Below, in pieces: positions 23,201 to 32,990 of a stretch of 64,000 nt of DNA. Under the pieces are notes generated by a model. That model saw nothing but the letters and a program-made list of their open reading frames with translations, did no database searches and was not told the DNA's origin. The position numbers and the translations under genes are program-made. The DNA comes from Mytilus edulis (taxonomy: Eukaryota > Mollusca > Bivalvia > Mytilida > Mytilidae), in assembly GCF_963676685.1 (NCBI RefSeq), contig NC_092345.1, positions 48,133,838-48,197,837 of the forward strand, in the 5' to 3' direction. Position 1 is the stretch's first letter; the number at the start of each line of letters is the position of its first letter.

Positions 23201-26200
23201 GTTGACGCCATCGAGACCTTTGTTGGCAAAGGAAAGATTAAGGAAAGATCTTTTCCCTTTTTCATCTTTTCCAATGCGGACTGGCTTGAAAAGTCTGTGA
23301 CTTGCAATATCCGAAATTGTAGCTGTAGGTTTGTATTGTTTGAATGAGGATTTGTAACAGTGGTTTCCAAACATAAATTGAAAAGAGAATGAAGTTTAGA
23401 TAGGGGTAATGAATAAAGTTTCGTGCGAATGTGATGAATACCTAACGGCTTTTGTATAGTAGAGTTGAAAATGAAAACATTCTATACCCGTTTTTTTTTT
23501 TTTATTTCAGTGATTTGACTATCATGTGGGACCTATAAGAAACCATTTTGTTACTTATTATTGTCCAATATCTTTAGGAATAGCCCTCCAAAAAAATATT
23601 GGACAGCTGGAGGTAGAATTATTGATTCTTAAAAGTATATTTTAACGTTTTGTGTTGTTTACTTTAGCATCAATTTGGTTGATAATGCTCATTGTAAGTT
23701 TTTCTTTCGTTTCTTTTATGTATTTCTGTTTTCCCCGTCTTTGAATATCATAATTGACCTGTGGTGTTGATGATATTCTACATTGCATGATTTTCAGCTA
23801 CAATTAAAATAAAAAAAAAAAGTAATGCTTCTAACGTTTAATAGAGCACGTCTCAATACAAGAACCACAAGTAAAATAATTGTATTATTATTATCTTATC
23901 AAGAGATGATCATGATCGCTCACCGGAAGTAAAGTTTTACCAAGTGTTGATGTGCATGCCACATATTGTTCTTTGGGAGAAATAGCTAATTGAGAATTTG
24001 ATTAACAACGATAACCTGGCCCTGTGTACAAGGTGCCAAATCGAGAAGAACTTGGTTTGTGAACTAGGGGACTACATTTGTACAATAGTTTGTGGGTTTT
24101 TTTAATTTTCAAGTGTTTGGGGTTAGTTTCATAAAGCTTTCTTAGGACTAAGACATGTCTTAGTATGGTTTTGCGACATATATTGGTCCTATGTGGGTTT
24201 CACAAAGTGGTATTAAATTATGACATCTATTAAGATTGGTCATAAAGTTAGGAATGTACGAGAGGTGTCTTATGGTGGTCTTGGTATAGCCATAAATTTA
24301 TTTATATAAATTACACTCATATTTATATCAATTTTTTAAATCATACGCCAGACGCGTGTTTCGTCTACATTTGACACATCAGTGACGCTCAGATCAAAAT
24401 AGTTTTAAAGTTAAACAAGTACAAAGTTGAAGAGCATTGATGACCCTACGATTATCTATGTCTGGGATACGAAATCAGTAGTTTTTCCGAAAAAAATTAT
24501 ATCGTTCACGTCGTATTAATATTGTGTTACAAGTATATACCTTTGTGTTTACATCGCTCACATAGTATACATATAGCAATGTTAACAATATATAGTCAAT
24601 ATCAATAACATTTCATAAAACACGCTGCTTTTATTGTTATTAGTAAGATTAAATCATTAGGCATTACATCAACTTAATAAATTGAGCTTATCGTCTGCTA
24701 AAATAGAGTTAATTTTTCTTTAAATTTTAAGGACTTGAGCGTCTTTCTTTTTTCCACATAATTTCATAAGCGGTTTTCCTGCTTGTTTTGGAAATAAAAT
24801 TTAATGCTTTTCGTGATTTGTAGATTGCCTGATTTGAACTGAAGGAACACAAAAACTCACCCTATCCCACCCTTGAGAATATTTCTTCTGCTGTTTGTTG
24901 TATATTTTCAGATATTGTCAAAAGAAGCGTCGTGGATTGGACATAATGTGAACTGAATACATAGTTTTACTGAATGGCTGAATTTATCACAGTTGGCGTC
25001 TGGTAGCCAAAACGCCATTTGGCGAAAACATATGATAGTCCTTCAATGTTTTTATCTTCGACATTAATGAGACATTGTCGAAGAATGTAAATTCAAAGGC
25101 CGGTTGATATATACTAGTAGTTGAACTGTCCTAATAAATTCATGACAAAACGTTTCCAAAAAAATCAAACATACAATTGTTGTTTTTTATTATGAATATT
25201 AATTAGTTTGTCTTACAATTTGTCTATTACGAAGGTAGTCTGGAATCGTTGAAAATATAACGAGTGATTTCAATGAATTTGGGTTATCTTTTATCAGGTA
25301 TATCAAATTCCTAAATTTACATCTGTTGGTTTCTTCGAATATATAATAATATAGTGTGTAAGGTTCCACTAAAGTCAAAATATAGGACACTTCATCACCA
25401 TCTAAACTTTGCCTGTATTTTTCAACCTATAATGAATAAAGTCCTAAACTGTATAAGGATATCTTCATTTAAACATACTTAACATAACTAAACACATTTA
25501 TTTAAAAACCAGTTGTTGGCATGACACGGGTTGTGTTCTTCTCATATATGTCATGATGGTATGATACTAAACCCCTAACGGGAAGGATTGTGCCTAATAT
25601 TCTTATGATGAAGACATAATCTTTCAATCAGTTTAATTGGAGTCTGGAGCTGCCATGTCAGTTAACTGCTAGTAGTCTGTTGTTATTTATGGATTATTGT
25701 CATTTTGTTTATTTTCTTTGGTTACATCTTCTGACATCAGACTCGGTTTTCCCTTGAACTGAATTTTGATGTGCGTATTAATATTGTTATGCGTTTACTT
25801 TTCTGCATTGGCTAGAGGTATAGGGGAGGGTTGAGATCTCATAAACATGTTTAACCCCGCCGCATTTTTGCGCCTGTCCCAAGTCAGGAGCCTCTGGCCT
25901 TTGTTAGTCTTGTATTATTTTTAATTTTAGTTTCGTGTGGTCAATTTGGAGTTTAGTATGGCATTCATTATCACTAAACTAGTATATATATTTGTTTAGG
26001 GGCCAGCTGAAGGACGCCTCCGGGTGCGGCAATTTCTCGCAACATTGAAGACCAGTTGGTGACCTTCTGCTGTTGTCTGCTCTATGGTCGGATTGTTGTC
26101 TCTTTGACACATTCCACATTTCCATTATCAATTTTATATACACACTGTGTCAATTGTAAATAATCTTGCAATTGTTATGTTGTGGCCAAACCAGTTCATG

Positions 26201-27498
26201 GGGTGAACACTAAATTTTCAAATAAAATCTGGAAGCCTGTTAGACGGCTTAATTTGTTTAAAATTGGAATGAACGAATACAGTTACATGTAATGCAGTAC
26301 AAGCTAATGTTGATTTTTAGAAAATGTATTGATTTACGAGTTTAAGTTAATTTCACGTATCTAAATGAACGAATATCAAAGGTACAATACAGAAATTGGA
26401 CCAATATGCCAGTGAAACATATTTATGTTACAAAACAACATTAGCTTGTACTCCATTACATGTAACAGTATTCGTCCATACCAATTTTAATCAAGTTAAG
26501 GTAGATTCATGGTATACCGACATCTTGAATTGTACAATTGCAGTTCAAAATCAGTTTAATTATGTGCCCAAATCTTACATTAAAGACAAATTTGCAATTT
26601 AGTGGTTAGACTGTTTATTTAAATAAAGAAAACTCTGTGATTTATTGTATTATACCAAATATTTGAACAAATATCTGTCTCAAAAAGTCTATACTTATGA
26701 TCTACCTTAAGTCGTCTCGTAGGCCTCCAGATTTTTTGCAAAATTTAGTGTTCACCCCAAGAACCGGTTTGACCACAACATAACAATTTCAAGTTTATTT
26801 ACAATGTTAAGCATGTTTAAATAAAGATAAGTTCCCATAATTTAAGACTTTATTCATTATAGGTTGAAAAATACAGGCAAAGTTTAGATGTGTATGAAAG
26901 ACGGACGAAAGATACCAGAGGGAGAGTCAAACTCATATATAGAAAATAAACTGACAGCGCCATGGCTAAAAATAAATAAAAAAACAGACAGACAGACAGA
27001 CAGACAAATAATAGTACAGAAGACACAACATAGAAAACTAAAGACTAAGCAACACGAACCCCACCACAAACTGGGGGTGATCTCATGTGCTCCGGAAGGG
27101 TAAGCAGATCCTGCTCAACATGTGGCACCCGTCGTGTTGCTTGTGTTATTACAAATCCGGTAAATAGTCTAATTCTAATAATGAAGTGTACTATATTTGA
27201 CTTTATTGGAACCTTAAAATAGTCTAGCGGCATTGAGAATAAGCTGTTGACAAACTATATTTAATCTATATACCACAATTATTATATCAATTATAGACAT
27301 ACCCGTATCGCATCCAGTAATGAGAACCGCTTTTTTATCCACAGGCAAAAGTTCTTTAAACTTTGATTCAATATAACTGTTCGTTATTTTCAATACTAAC
27401 AAAGAAATAATGTACAAATAATAGTCAATGCAAATGTTGATGGTTAAAAAAGATAAGAAAATGAAAATGAACATTCGATAATATAATGTTGTATTCAT
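14225..27498 (-). CDS. SDR9C-type short-chain dehydrogenase/reductase, copy B (complete, six exons)
   Basis: Exons in transcript order: 27498-27303, 21285-21091, 20235-20083, 18717-18524, 16263-16012, 14326-14225. All have GT/AG borders, phases 1,1,1,0,0, sum 1092 nt, 363 residues plus stop. Residues 1-40 are hydrophobic (membrane anchor or targeting segment). TGCDTGFG at 61-68 is the cofactor loop, NNAG at 137-140. The catalytic tetrad is readable as N162, S189, Y202, K206. Residues 247-330 hold a BDH1-like helix region (DDMWNASTPEMKETYG) and the tail is LYAIFCPYLPEF. Length fits the BDH1 / retinol dehydrogenase / 17-beta-HSD6 branch (SDR9C), probably membrane-associated; the substrate is not determinable. 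Intron 1 (6 kb) carries a Penelope-like element and a foldback. A DNA transposon begins about 150 bp upstream of the ATG. No disabling change seen. Confidence 0.92.
14935..15345 (+). mobile_element. Retrozyme-like unit ending in a hammerhead motif
   Basis: The fullest copy of the ribozyme-bearing repeat: GACTTTATAACTATTTTGAT, then CACCACTGGGTCGATGCCAC, ATCACCAGTCCAATAGTCAG, CTTATCCCAGGCATAGATTA and CATCAATGCTCTAACTTTGT. Then comes a second GGCTTTATAATTATTTTGAT directly before the hammerhead at 15262-15305. The same short sequence at both ends suggests one unit of a ribozyme-flanked repeat of about 310-350 bp whose first ribozyme was deleted. Confidence 0.5.
15262..15305 (+). ncRNA. Degenerate hammerhead ribozyme motif
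   Basis: GCGACA, intact CTGATGA, stem II GTAG/AGAC with two mismatches, CAAAA instead of CGAAA, stem III ACGCTCGT, GTC, TGGTGT. Right flank ATCCTGGTACCTTTGATAA as in other copies. Confidence 0.5.
15550..15850 (+). repeat. Dispersed repeat family 4 with GACGGACG-rich tail
   Basis: ATGTGTCCCTAGTACACGGA, GTGAAGTTTCAAGTTGATTG, then a run of ACGGACGGACGAACGGACGC and ATAATGCCCATAAA. A relative in reverse orientation is at 45905-46110, and the tail resembles 39190-39265. Confidence 0.5.
16600..16725 (+). repeat. Short direct repeat with internal hairpin
   Basis: TTTTTCCACTTTTCTGTTGAAAGACC and TCTTTTCACTTTTCTATGGAAAGACC style units stand side by side, each able to fold (GGTCTTT/AAAGACC). Intron 4 of SDR copy B. 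Confidence 0.45.
17420..17665 (+). mobile_element. 3' module of a Penelope-like element (solo, opposite orientation)
   Basis: Reverse-complement match to 21465-21690: GGTGGGGCTCGTGTTGCTAA, CGCCATGGTGTTATCAGTTT, CCCTCTGGTATCTTTC. Lies in intron 4 of SDR copy B. Confidence 0.55.
18055..18300 (+). repeat. Dispersed repeat family 2
   Basis: ATTCATAAATCGATTAAGAC, CACATCAAATATAAGAGGAG, TTAAGAACAAAATGGTGGGT and GGTTTTGTGGCC. In intron 4 of SDR copy B. Confidence 0.6.
18740..19090 (+). repeat. Dispersed repeat family 2
   Basis: TAATAAATCGATTATTAAGC, GGAAACATACATAGAAACAG and TTGATTTTTATTGCTAGCC. Its left end is about 25 bp from exon 4 of SDR copy B, so it has inserted close to the 3' splice site. 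Confidence 0.55.
19100..20082. other. Intron 3 of SDR copy B, nothing recognised
   Basis: AT-rich intron sequence after the family 2 repeat; short (TA)n at 20038-20052. No other feature seen. Confidence 0.4.
21685..22917 (-). pseudogene. Penelope-like reverse transcriptase ORF with internal loss of the finger region
   Basis: An uninterrupted 410-codon frame. The intact start of the RT is at residue 16 (MDSVEDYARQWAKREKED), as in element 2 (MDSIEDYTRAW). Residues 101-130 hold KTFDFSTLYTSI, about 215-225 the IPMGTNCAPLLADFF block, about 250 the catalytic RYIDDVLS. The block that in element 2 lies between the N-terminal part and DFSTLYT (DKYVVVSVDKASNN through LYWIPKLHKIPYKQRYIAG) is missing. 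In its place are about 20 residues encoded by an 82-bp palindrome (22609-22690). The tail (after GRHHELVDRYGI) runs on into 3' untranslated sequence. Without fingers it should be inactive. Confidence 0.7.
22609..22690. repeat. 82-bp snap-back palindrome in the Penelope-like RT ORF
   Basis: Arms 22609-22642 and 22657-22690 (34 bp, 32 matching) around a 14-nt loop; outer ends AAATGTTTTAAT and ATTAAAACATTT. It sits where the RT finger region is missing. Confidence 0.8.
23060..23374 (-). pseudogene. Upstream coding fragment of Penelope-like element 1
   Basis: It contains SHRLFKPVRIGKDEKGKRSFLNL, NKGLDGVNLGNILHHK and YFKDQSVPMISYTYTKPIATKIFNY. These match the 55439-55098 fragment of element 2 (FRLFKPVRSEP, ANRGIDAINICNVLHHKEV, NQSVPIVLY). 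The shared segment identifies it as the same family. It is separated from the RT frame by a frameshift around 22940-23060. Confidence 0.6.
24130..24300 (+). repeat. Dispersed repeat (TTTCATAAAGCTTTCTTAGG type)
   Basis: GTTTCATAAAGCTTTCTTAG, ACTAAGACATGTCTTAGTAT (palindromic), GGTTTCACAAAGTGGTATTA. Looks like a short transposon remnant directly left of the minus-strand hammerhead copy. Confidence 0.35.
24345..24388 (-). ncRNA. Degenerate hammerhead ribozyme motif (minus strand)
   Basis: Read on the minus strand: GCGTCA, CTGATGT (A9 changed), stem II GTC/GAC closing, GAAA intact, stem III ACACGCGT, GTC, TGGCGT. The left flank (to about 24490) shows the shared AGTACAAAGTTGAAGAGCAT block in reverse. 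Confidence 0.5.
25630..26130 (-). repeat. Dispersed repeat family 3 relative, long form, reverse orientation
   Basis: GGAGCTGCCATGTCAGTTAA, CATGTTTAACCCCGCCGCAT, GGACGCCTCCGGGTGCGGCA, GTTGTCTCTTTGACACATTC. The last part also occurs alone at 42385-42490. Confidence 0.55.
26153..26805. repeat. Foldback element, 0.65 kb
   Basis: Outer arms TTGTAAATAA / TTATTTACAA, then GTTATGTTGTGGCCAAACC with its inverted partner near 26768-26785 and GGTGAACACTAAATTT with AAATTTAGTGTTCACC. Inner arms ACAAGCTAATGTTG / CAACATTAGCTTGT. Arms about 250 bp, intron 1 of SDR copy B. Confidence 0.75.
26895..27175 (-). mobile_element. 3' module of a Penelope-like element (solo)
   Basis: It starts at GACGGACGAAAGATACCAGA, contains a (GACA)n run near 26985-27005, and shares AGCAACACGAACCCCACCAC and TGTGGCACCCGTCGTGTTGC with 21465-21690. 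It ends about 130 bp from the end of exon 1 of SDR copy B. Confidence 0.6.
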
Positions 27499-27645
27499 CT
27501 TAACATCCGATTTTGTTTGTCTATCTCAAAATTATACCTATCTCTGCATGTATAAAACAATATCAGTGCCCTTTATGCACTGTCTTTATCAAAATGTAGT
27601 TAAGTTAGTTATGCTAGTGTACTTGACCGAGAAAATGCAATTATT

Positions 27646-30578
27646 CACTGGTGGTAAGCGGATGGTCGTAACATAAAGTTATACATACTAATTCTCAGTG
27701 CATTGATATTGAAACAAAATTTGATGCATCAAAACATTCCAATTTTCGTAAAAAGTAAAATCCCCAAAATATTGAACCCAGAGGAAAATCTAATCGGAAA
27801 GTCCATAATCACATGGCAAAATCAAATGAAAAAACACATCAAAAACGAATGGACAAGAACTGTCATATTCCTGACTTGGGACAGGCATTTTCAAATGTAG
27901 AAAATGGTGGATTAAACATGGTTTTATAGCGCTAAACCTCTCACTTTGATGACACTCTCGTCAAATTCCGTTATATCTACAATGATTTATTTACAATGAT
28001 ACAACTATTTAAAATAATCATTCAATAATTCGAGCATGATGGTCGTACCTAAAAAACCAAAAACGTTGAGGATGGTCGTAACGTAAATCAGTGATGGTCG
28101 TAACTTTTTATTGAATAAGACCGAATAAGGCAAGTCAAGAGTTTTAACCGTGTCTTTTATTATATAAATATATTATGATGTATTTGTGATTTTTAAATTT
28201 TTACATACAACGTATAATAAAGCAATTTCAATCCGTGTAATACTTTAAAAAGTTTTCAAATTTTAATTATTGGAAGTTTAATTAAAGTTTGATTTAAAAT
28301 TCCAAATTTTTTAAATGTTTTGGACCGAATAAGGAAGGTCAAGAGTTTAAAACGTGTCTTTTGCTATATGAATATATTATATTATATATCTGTGAAGTTG
28401 TTTTCATCAAATAATAAAAACTAAAAGGGGTGAAGAGAGCCTGAGGGGTACCTGTAAAGTGCGAAACGGAAGAAAACTTTAACGAATCGAACGTAACAAT
28501 ACATAATGAAATGAACAGTCATTGTTACTTAAAGTATTATGTATAAAATTAACCAAGAGGCAAATAGTTGTAAGCGGTTAAATTCATGAACAATGTAAAT
28601 TTCTCAAAAGTAAAGAATTAATTTTAAAACAAGAAACACAGCTCTGGCTATGGTCATTCTTCGTTAGGAATAAAAAAAAAAAAGCAGGAAATGTGTCAAA
28701 TCATTTTTAATTACAAAATAAATGATTTTAAGAATCCTTTTTTTTTCTTCTTTAGATTTTGCATCTATTGAAAATATAAACTTTTTCAAAACTATTTGAG
28801 GATGTACCTTCTAGGTGGTTTTTTTTTAAATCTACAATTAAAAATTGATACATTAAGTCGAAAGAGCATTATTAAGGAATCAAAATAAGCTAAAAATATT
28901 GATAGGTTATGAAGGTCGTTATCGAGACTAGACCATACCCAGGTCCGTACCTGAATTAAAGAACATACGCTTTATTTTTAGCCTGGTTTTTTTAGAAAGT
29001 CGTATTGTCTTTTGGTAAAATCAAGCTGATTATAAGGTGCACAGTTATGTCCAATGACGAAGTTCATGTATGATTATTACCAGGGGTTATAACAAATCCT
29101 GAATACACCTATTGATACCATGCCAAATTGCCTTCGTTGAAATTATGCAAACATCCCATAGAGCAAATAACACGGATGATGTATATCATAGCAGTGTTTT
29201 AAGCGACACGTACATGCAGGTCATAAATTAATTTGTTGAATGAAATCAAATCGGTAACTACTGATGGGTGCCGTAGATTTTGAGCGATAATTTATTGACA
29301 TGGGTTGTAATACTGAATCCATGGGGTATCAATGAACATTGTGTTGGCTTCGAACATAGGAGGTTGTTGATGTCTGTTCTAAAACGCTATACACACTGAA
29401 CTTAAGAATGGAATCAAATACATGTATGCGTAGCTTGTAGCCAGTATAATATTAAAAGATAGAACTGGTCTTTTAAAGCTGAATACCTTCATACCATATA
29501 AACATATAACATACACATTATTTTCAACCTGCATATGTATGTGATAGTTGCCGCAGTACATTTAGTTCTACCTTGTTATATTATCCTGGCTACAAACTAG
29601 TATTTTATCTTACTCTTAAATTCAGCGCGTGTAGCAGTGTGAAATATATATCAACAATATTCATACTTTCGAGGTTAACACAATGTTCATTACGACAGCA
29701 TGGATTCAGTTTTCATTTTGTACCAATACTTCGAACTAATATCAATGATATACCACAATATATGATCGTTATATAATCGATAAAAAATAAAGACAACACG
29801 TCAAAAACTCCAGGACTCCGGAGTGGATTTGTGGATTTAATTGCATCGTGAACGACCAAAATCCGAATATTTGAAGGCCAAAGGTTTATAAGAACTGCAA
29901 TAGCTGATTAAAAGTTAAAGATGATTGTTCAAAATTGTACGTTCAATAATTTCATCTGTCGACATGATTGCAGATAATAAAAAGTCGTAAATGAAAAAAA
30001 GATCTAAAAACAAATATGAGGGAATGCGTGTATTTAACAATTTTATGCTTTAACGTACAGTGAAAAATATATTAATTATTAACCCTAACATACTATTGGG
30101 CTTAATGCGAGTTGATTAGTTTTCACCGTTACTCCTAAATAATGTGCCTTTCAAATACATCAGAACTGTGTATGTTTAGTAATTATTTAGCTTAATTTCT
30201 GCATACCATTATCAGAGTAACAAATAATATTGTTTGTAGCAAACCATATATGACAGCTGAGTTTATTACTTTTACTTTTAAAATATCTAAAAAAAAAGTT
30301 CGTCAAAATATTCGAGTTACGGTCATCTTTCAAAGTTACGACCATCTTGTGTCGGTTACGACTATTATTCAAAATACTATAGTTGACTTTACGACCATTA
30401 CACATTTAAAGTTTCGATCATTATGCTCGAATTTTTTAATGACTATTTTACGAAAATTGGAATAATTTTATGTATTAACTTTGGTTTCAATATCAACGCA
30501 CTCACGATAAGTGTATATGAGACAGGCGGTTTGGCTCAAATGAACCTTTTACTGCACGAAATCCGCTTACCACCAGTG
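27646..30578. mobile_element. Non-autonomous DNA transposon, 2.9 kb, long inverted arms, 6-bp target duplication
   Basis: Ends are inverted (left CACTGGTGGTAAGCGGAT, right ATCCGCTTACCACCAGTG) and flanked on both sides by ATTATT (27640-27645 and 30579-30584). Inverted similarity continues inwards for about 300 bp on each side: TGATATTGAAAC, CCAATTTTCGTAAA and ATTCGAGCAT all have inverted partners. Both arms carry several GGTCGTAAC words in the subterminal zone, like transposase-binding arrays. The middle has a direct repeat (28122-28195 and 28323-28395, GACCGAATAAGG start) and no transposase-like frame. The left arm is split by a dispersed repeat (27755-28010). Superfamily not identified. Confidence 0.7.
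27755..28010 (+). repeat. Dispersed repeat family 1 copy nested in the transposon arm
   Basis: It interrupts the left inverted arm exactly after CCAATTTTCGTAAA. The arm resumes at TTCGAGCATGATGG. The family core reads TCATATTCCTGACTTGG, then CAGGCATTTTCAAATGTAG, then GGTTTTATAGCGCTAA. Confidence 0.7.
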
Positions 30579-30779
30579 ATTATTCAAAGACAAACGATGA
30601 AAATTAAATCCTAAACGTTATTTTGTATTCGTAACAGCTGCACACCAAGTGTCTCTAAGTGACAATTAGTAGAATTCATTCATATAGTTATTAACCTACA
30701 ATTATATTCTACATGTTGAAGACGATGGACAAAAACCAGGTCAAAACAAGAAATATCATAGTCAAATATTGATGTGTAT

Positions 30780-30880
30780 ATCTGAACTAGGGATGTCAAC
30801 GAGTACTCGAGTACTGGAATATCGTTCGGTAGTACCGAGTAACGAATACTAAAATGATACTCGACTAATCGGTGTCCTAT
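30780..30880. repeat. Short palindromic element
   Basis: GGGATGTCAACGAGTACTCG followed by alternating GAGTA/TACTC words up to TGATACTCGACTAATCGGTG. The start resembles a widespread animal hAT-type short element; assignment is a guess. Confidence 0.35.
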
Positions 30881-31139
30881 TAGAATGTTGTTGCTTTTCA
30901 AAGCTTTTACAAGTAATATTTTTATCGAGAGCGCCTCCTGGGAAATTAAATACTTATTAAAATTAACCAAAATTAAAATGCATTTCGGGTGTTTTGGTTT
31001 AATTGTCTTAAAAATTATGTTAAAGAACAGAGGTCGGTTTGGAACAAGAGCACCTTTCGTAAGGTTACACTTTTATCTGATCTTAATCATTCACCAATTT
31101 ATGTAGCGTAAGAGCAAACATTTTCATCAACAGGGCTGT

Positions 31140-31511
31140 TAATAGACAATTTTCATGTTACCGACTTTTGACTCTGGCATTTATAAGTTTTCGACATGTT
31201 ACCTTCTTTATCGTTGGACATTCTTGTACTTGATCGAGCAAGAGCAACGTAAATAAGTAAATTCAAGATTTTAATCGGTAAAATTTAAAGGGAAAGTTTA
31301 CTGTTTAATGATTTCCACATGTTCCATACATGACTAAATCATCAGAAAGCAGTAAACTTTCCTCGCAAATGGTACCCTTTGTATAATGGATTTTACTTAT
31401 ATTGGTCGCTCGTTATTGACCGAGTACCAGTTTATCTAACCATACAGTAGTTAAACTGTCGAAAAAATATAAATTCCGGAGTCAAAAGTCTGTACTATGA
31501 AAATAGACTAT
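31140..31511. repeat. Foldback element, 0.37 kb
   Basis: Left arm TAGACAATTTTCATG, GACTTTTGACTC and TTTTCGACA have inverted partners TGTCGAAAAAA, GAGTCAAAAGTC and ATGAAAATAGACTA. Centre AAAGTTTACTG/CAGTAAACTTT. The whole element folds on itself. Confidence 0.7.
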
Positions 31512-32159
31512 TATGTAACAAAGTCGTAACAAGAAATCGTCTCGTCCCTGGAATAGTTAACAAATGATATTTCTTAATAAGCAAATCCGTTGCACCATGT
31601 GTCGACCCTCAGAAATTTATTATATGCATCATTAAGTTGTAATCATCACATTTGTTGATCATTAAATGTGTTTTTACGGTTCCCATATACTGTTTACTGT
31701 CTGAGTAAATGTTTTTCTAAAAATCTAATTTTATATAAATTAATTGATTAAATTATTACCAGTTAACTTAATTGGTGCAAGTAGTAAATCTGCTATAGAA
31801 CTATTAACTAGTCCTGGGTAACAATTGTCCGTGAGACAATACCCACAATACATAAAATGGGTATAATTGTGTGTTTCTATTTCGTAAATGTTCTTTTTCG
31901 AGCGAGCATACATTCCAAATCTAAACTAATAAAATTCTACAGCTAATATTATATAATTAAAAAACCTATATAATACAACATATAACAATCACAATAAAGA
32001 AAAAAATAACGTATCTATTTGTAACCTTTCTTGAAGATTAGTAACTTTTACAACAAGAGTGCACACGCTGAAATGCCTCGCCTTCTTTACTAATCATTGG
32101 TATTATGTTGATAGACCTAAATATAAAGCTTTATTACAACTGTCACATAAACTCAACAT

Positions 32160-32990
32160 TAACCAAGAAAACGAAACTTGATCAATAAACCATGACAATG
32201 AGGTCAAGATCATATGAACCATGCCAGGCAGACATGTACAGCTAACAAATCTTCAATACATCAAATATAGTTGACTTATTGCTTATAAATTAAGAAAAAC
32301 AGACCAAAACACAAACACTTAACACTTAGCAATGGACCGTGAAAATGAGGTCACGGTCAAATAAAACCTGCGTAACAGACATATAGATCATAAAATATTT
32401 TCATACACCAAATATAGTTGACCTAATGCATAAAGTATTAGAAAAATAGACCAAAACTCAAAAACTTAACTTTGACTACTAAACCATGAAAATGAGGTCA
32501 AGGTCAGATGACACCTGTCAGCTAGACATGTACACCTTACAATCATTCCATACACCAAATATAGTAGACCTATTGCATATAGTATAAGAAAAACAGTCCA
32601 AAACACAAAAACTTTACTATAACCACTGAACCATGAAAATGAGGTCAAGGTCAGATGACACCGCCAGTTGGACATGTACACCTTACAGTCCTTCTGTACA
32701 CCGAATATACTAGACCTATTGCTTGTAGTATCCGAGATATGGACTTGACCACCAAAACATAACCTTGTTCACTGATCCATGAAATGAGGTCGAGGTCAAG
32801 TGAAAACTGTCTGACAGCCATGAGGACCTTGCAAGGTACGCACATATCGAATATCGTTATCCAATTACTTATAATAAGAGAGAATTTAACATTACAAAAA
32901 ATCTTAACTTTTTTTTCAAGTAGTCACTGAACCATGAAAATGAGGTCAAGGACATTGGACATGTGACTGATGGAAAGTTCGTAACATGAG
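32160..32990 (+). repeat. About 147-bp tandem array (six units)
   Basis: Phase marker CCATGAAAATGAGGTC recurs near 32190, 32335, 32483, 32630, 32778 and 32932. Each unit also has a TACACCAAATATAGT-like block and an AAACAGACCAAAACACAAA-like block. Units are diverged. A (CGC)n run follows at 33064-33084, then a CTGCAACAAAAGTTGCAG hairpin at 33110-33127. Confidence 0.75.

Larger units (their letters stand above)
21465..23480 (-). mobile_element. Penelope-like retroelement 1, decayed, in intron 1 of SDR copy B
   Basis: On the minus strand: an upstream coding part (23374-23060), a reverse transcriptase ORF (22917-21685) and a 3' untranslated module (about 21720-21465). That module also occurs alone at 5596-5822, 17420-17665 and 26895-27175. 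The RT carries DFSTLYTSI, IPMGTNCAPLLADFFL and RYIDDVLS, the set typical of Penelope-like elements. No GIY-YIG endonuclease part is seen. It lies antisense to nothing: it has the same orientation as the host gene. Element edges are approximate. Confidence 0.75.
12470..27600 (-). repeat. Segmental duplication unit 1 (SDR copy B with flanks)
   Basis: Besides the exons, non-coding DNA matches unit 2. The 3' flank around 12600-12720 and 13920-14230 aligns with 39840-39940 and 40940-41240 (shared words such as GAATTCAGGCAC and AAAAAGCTGAGACG). About 80-100 bp upstream of the start also matches. The duplication therefore covered a whole gene with promoter-proximal and downstream sequence. Edges are approximate. 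Confidence 0.7.

Noticed and set aside
21465..23480. Retroviral or LTR retrotransposon assignment of the RT
   Set aside because: The DFSTLYT and GTNCAPLLAD blocks fit the Penelope-like class; no gag, protease, RNase H, integrase or long terminal repeats are seen.
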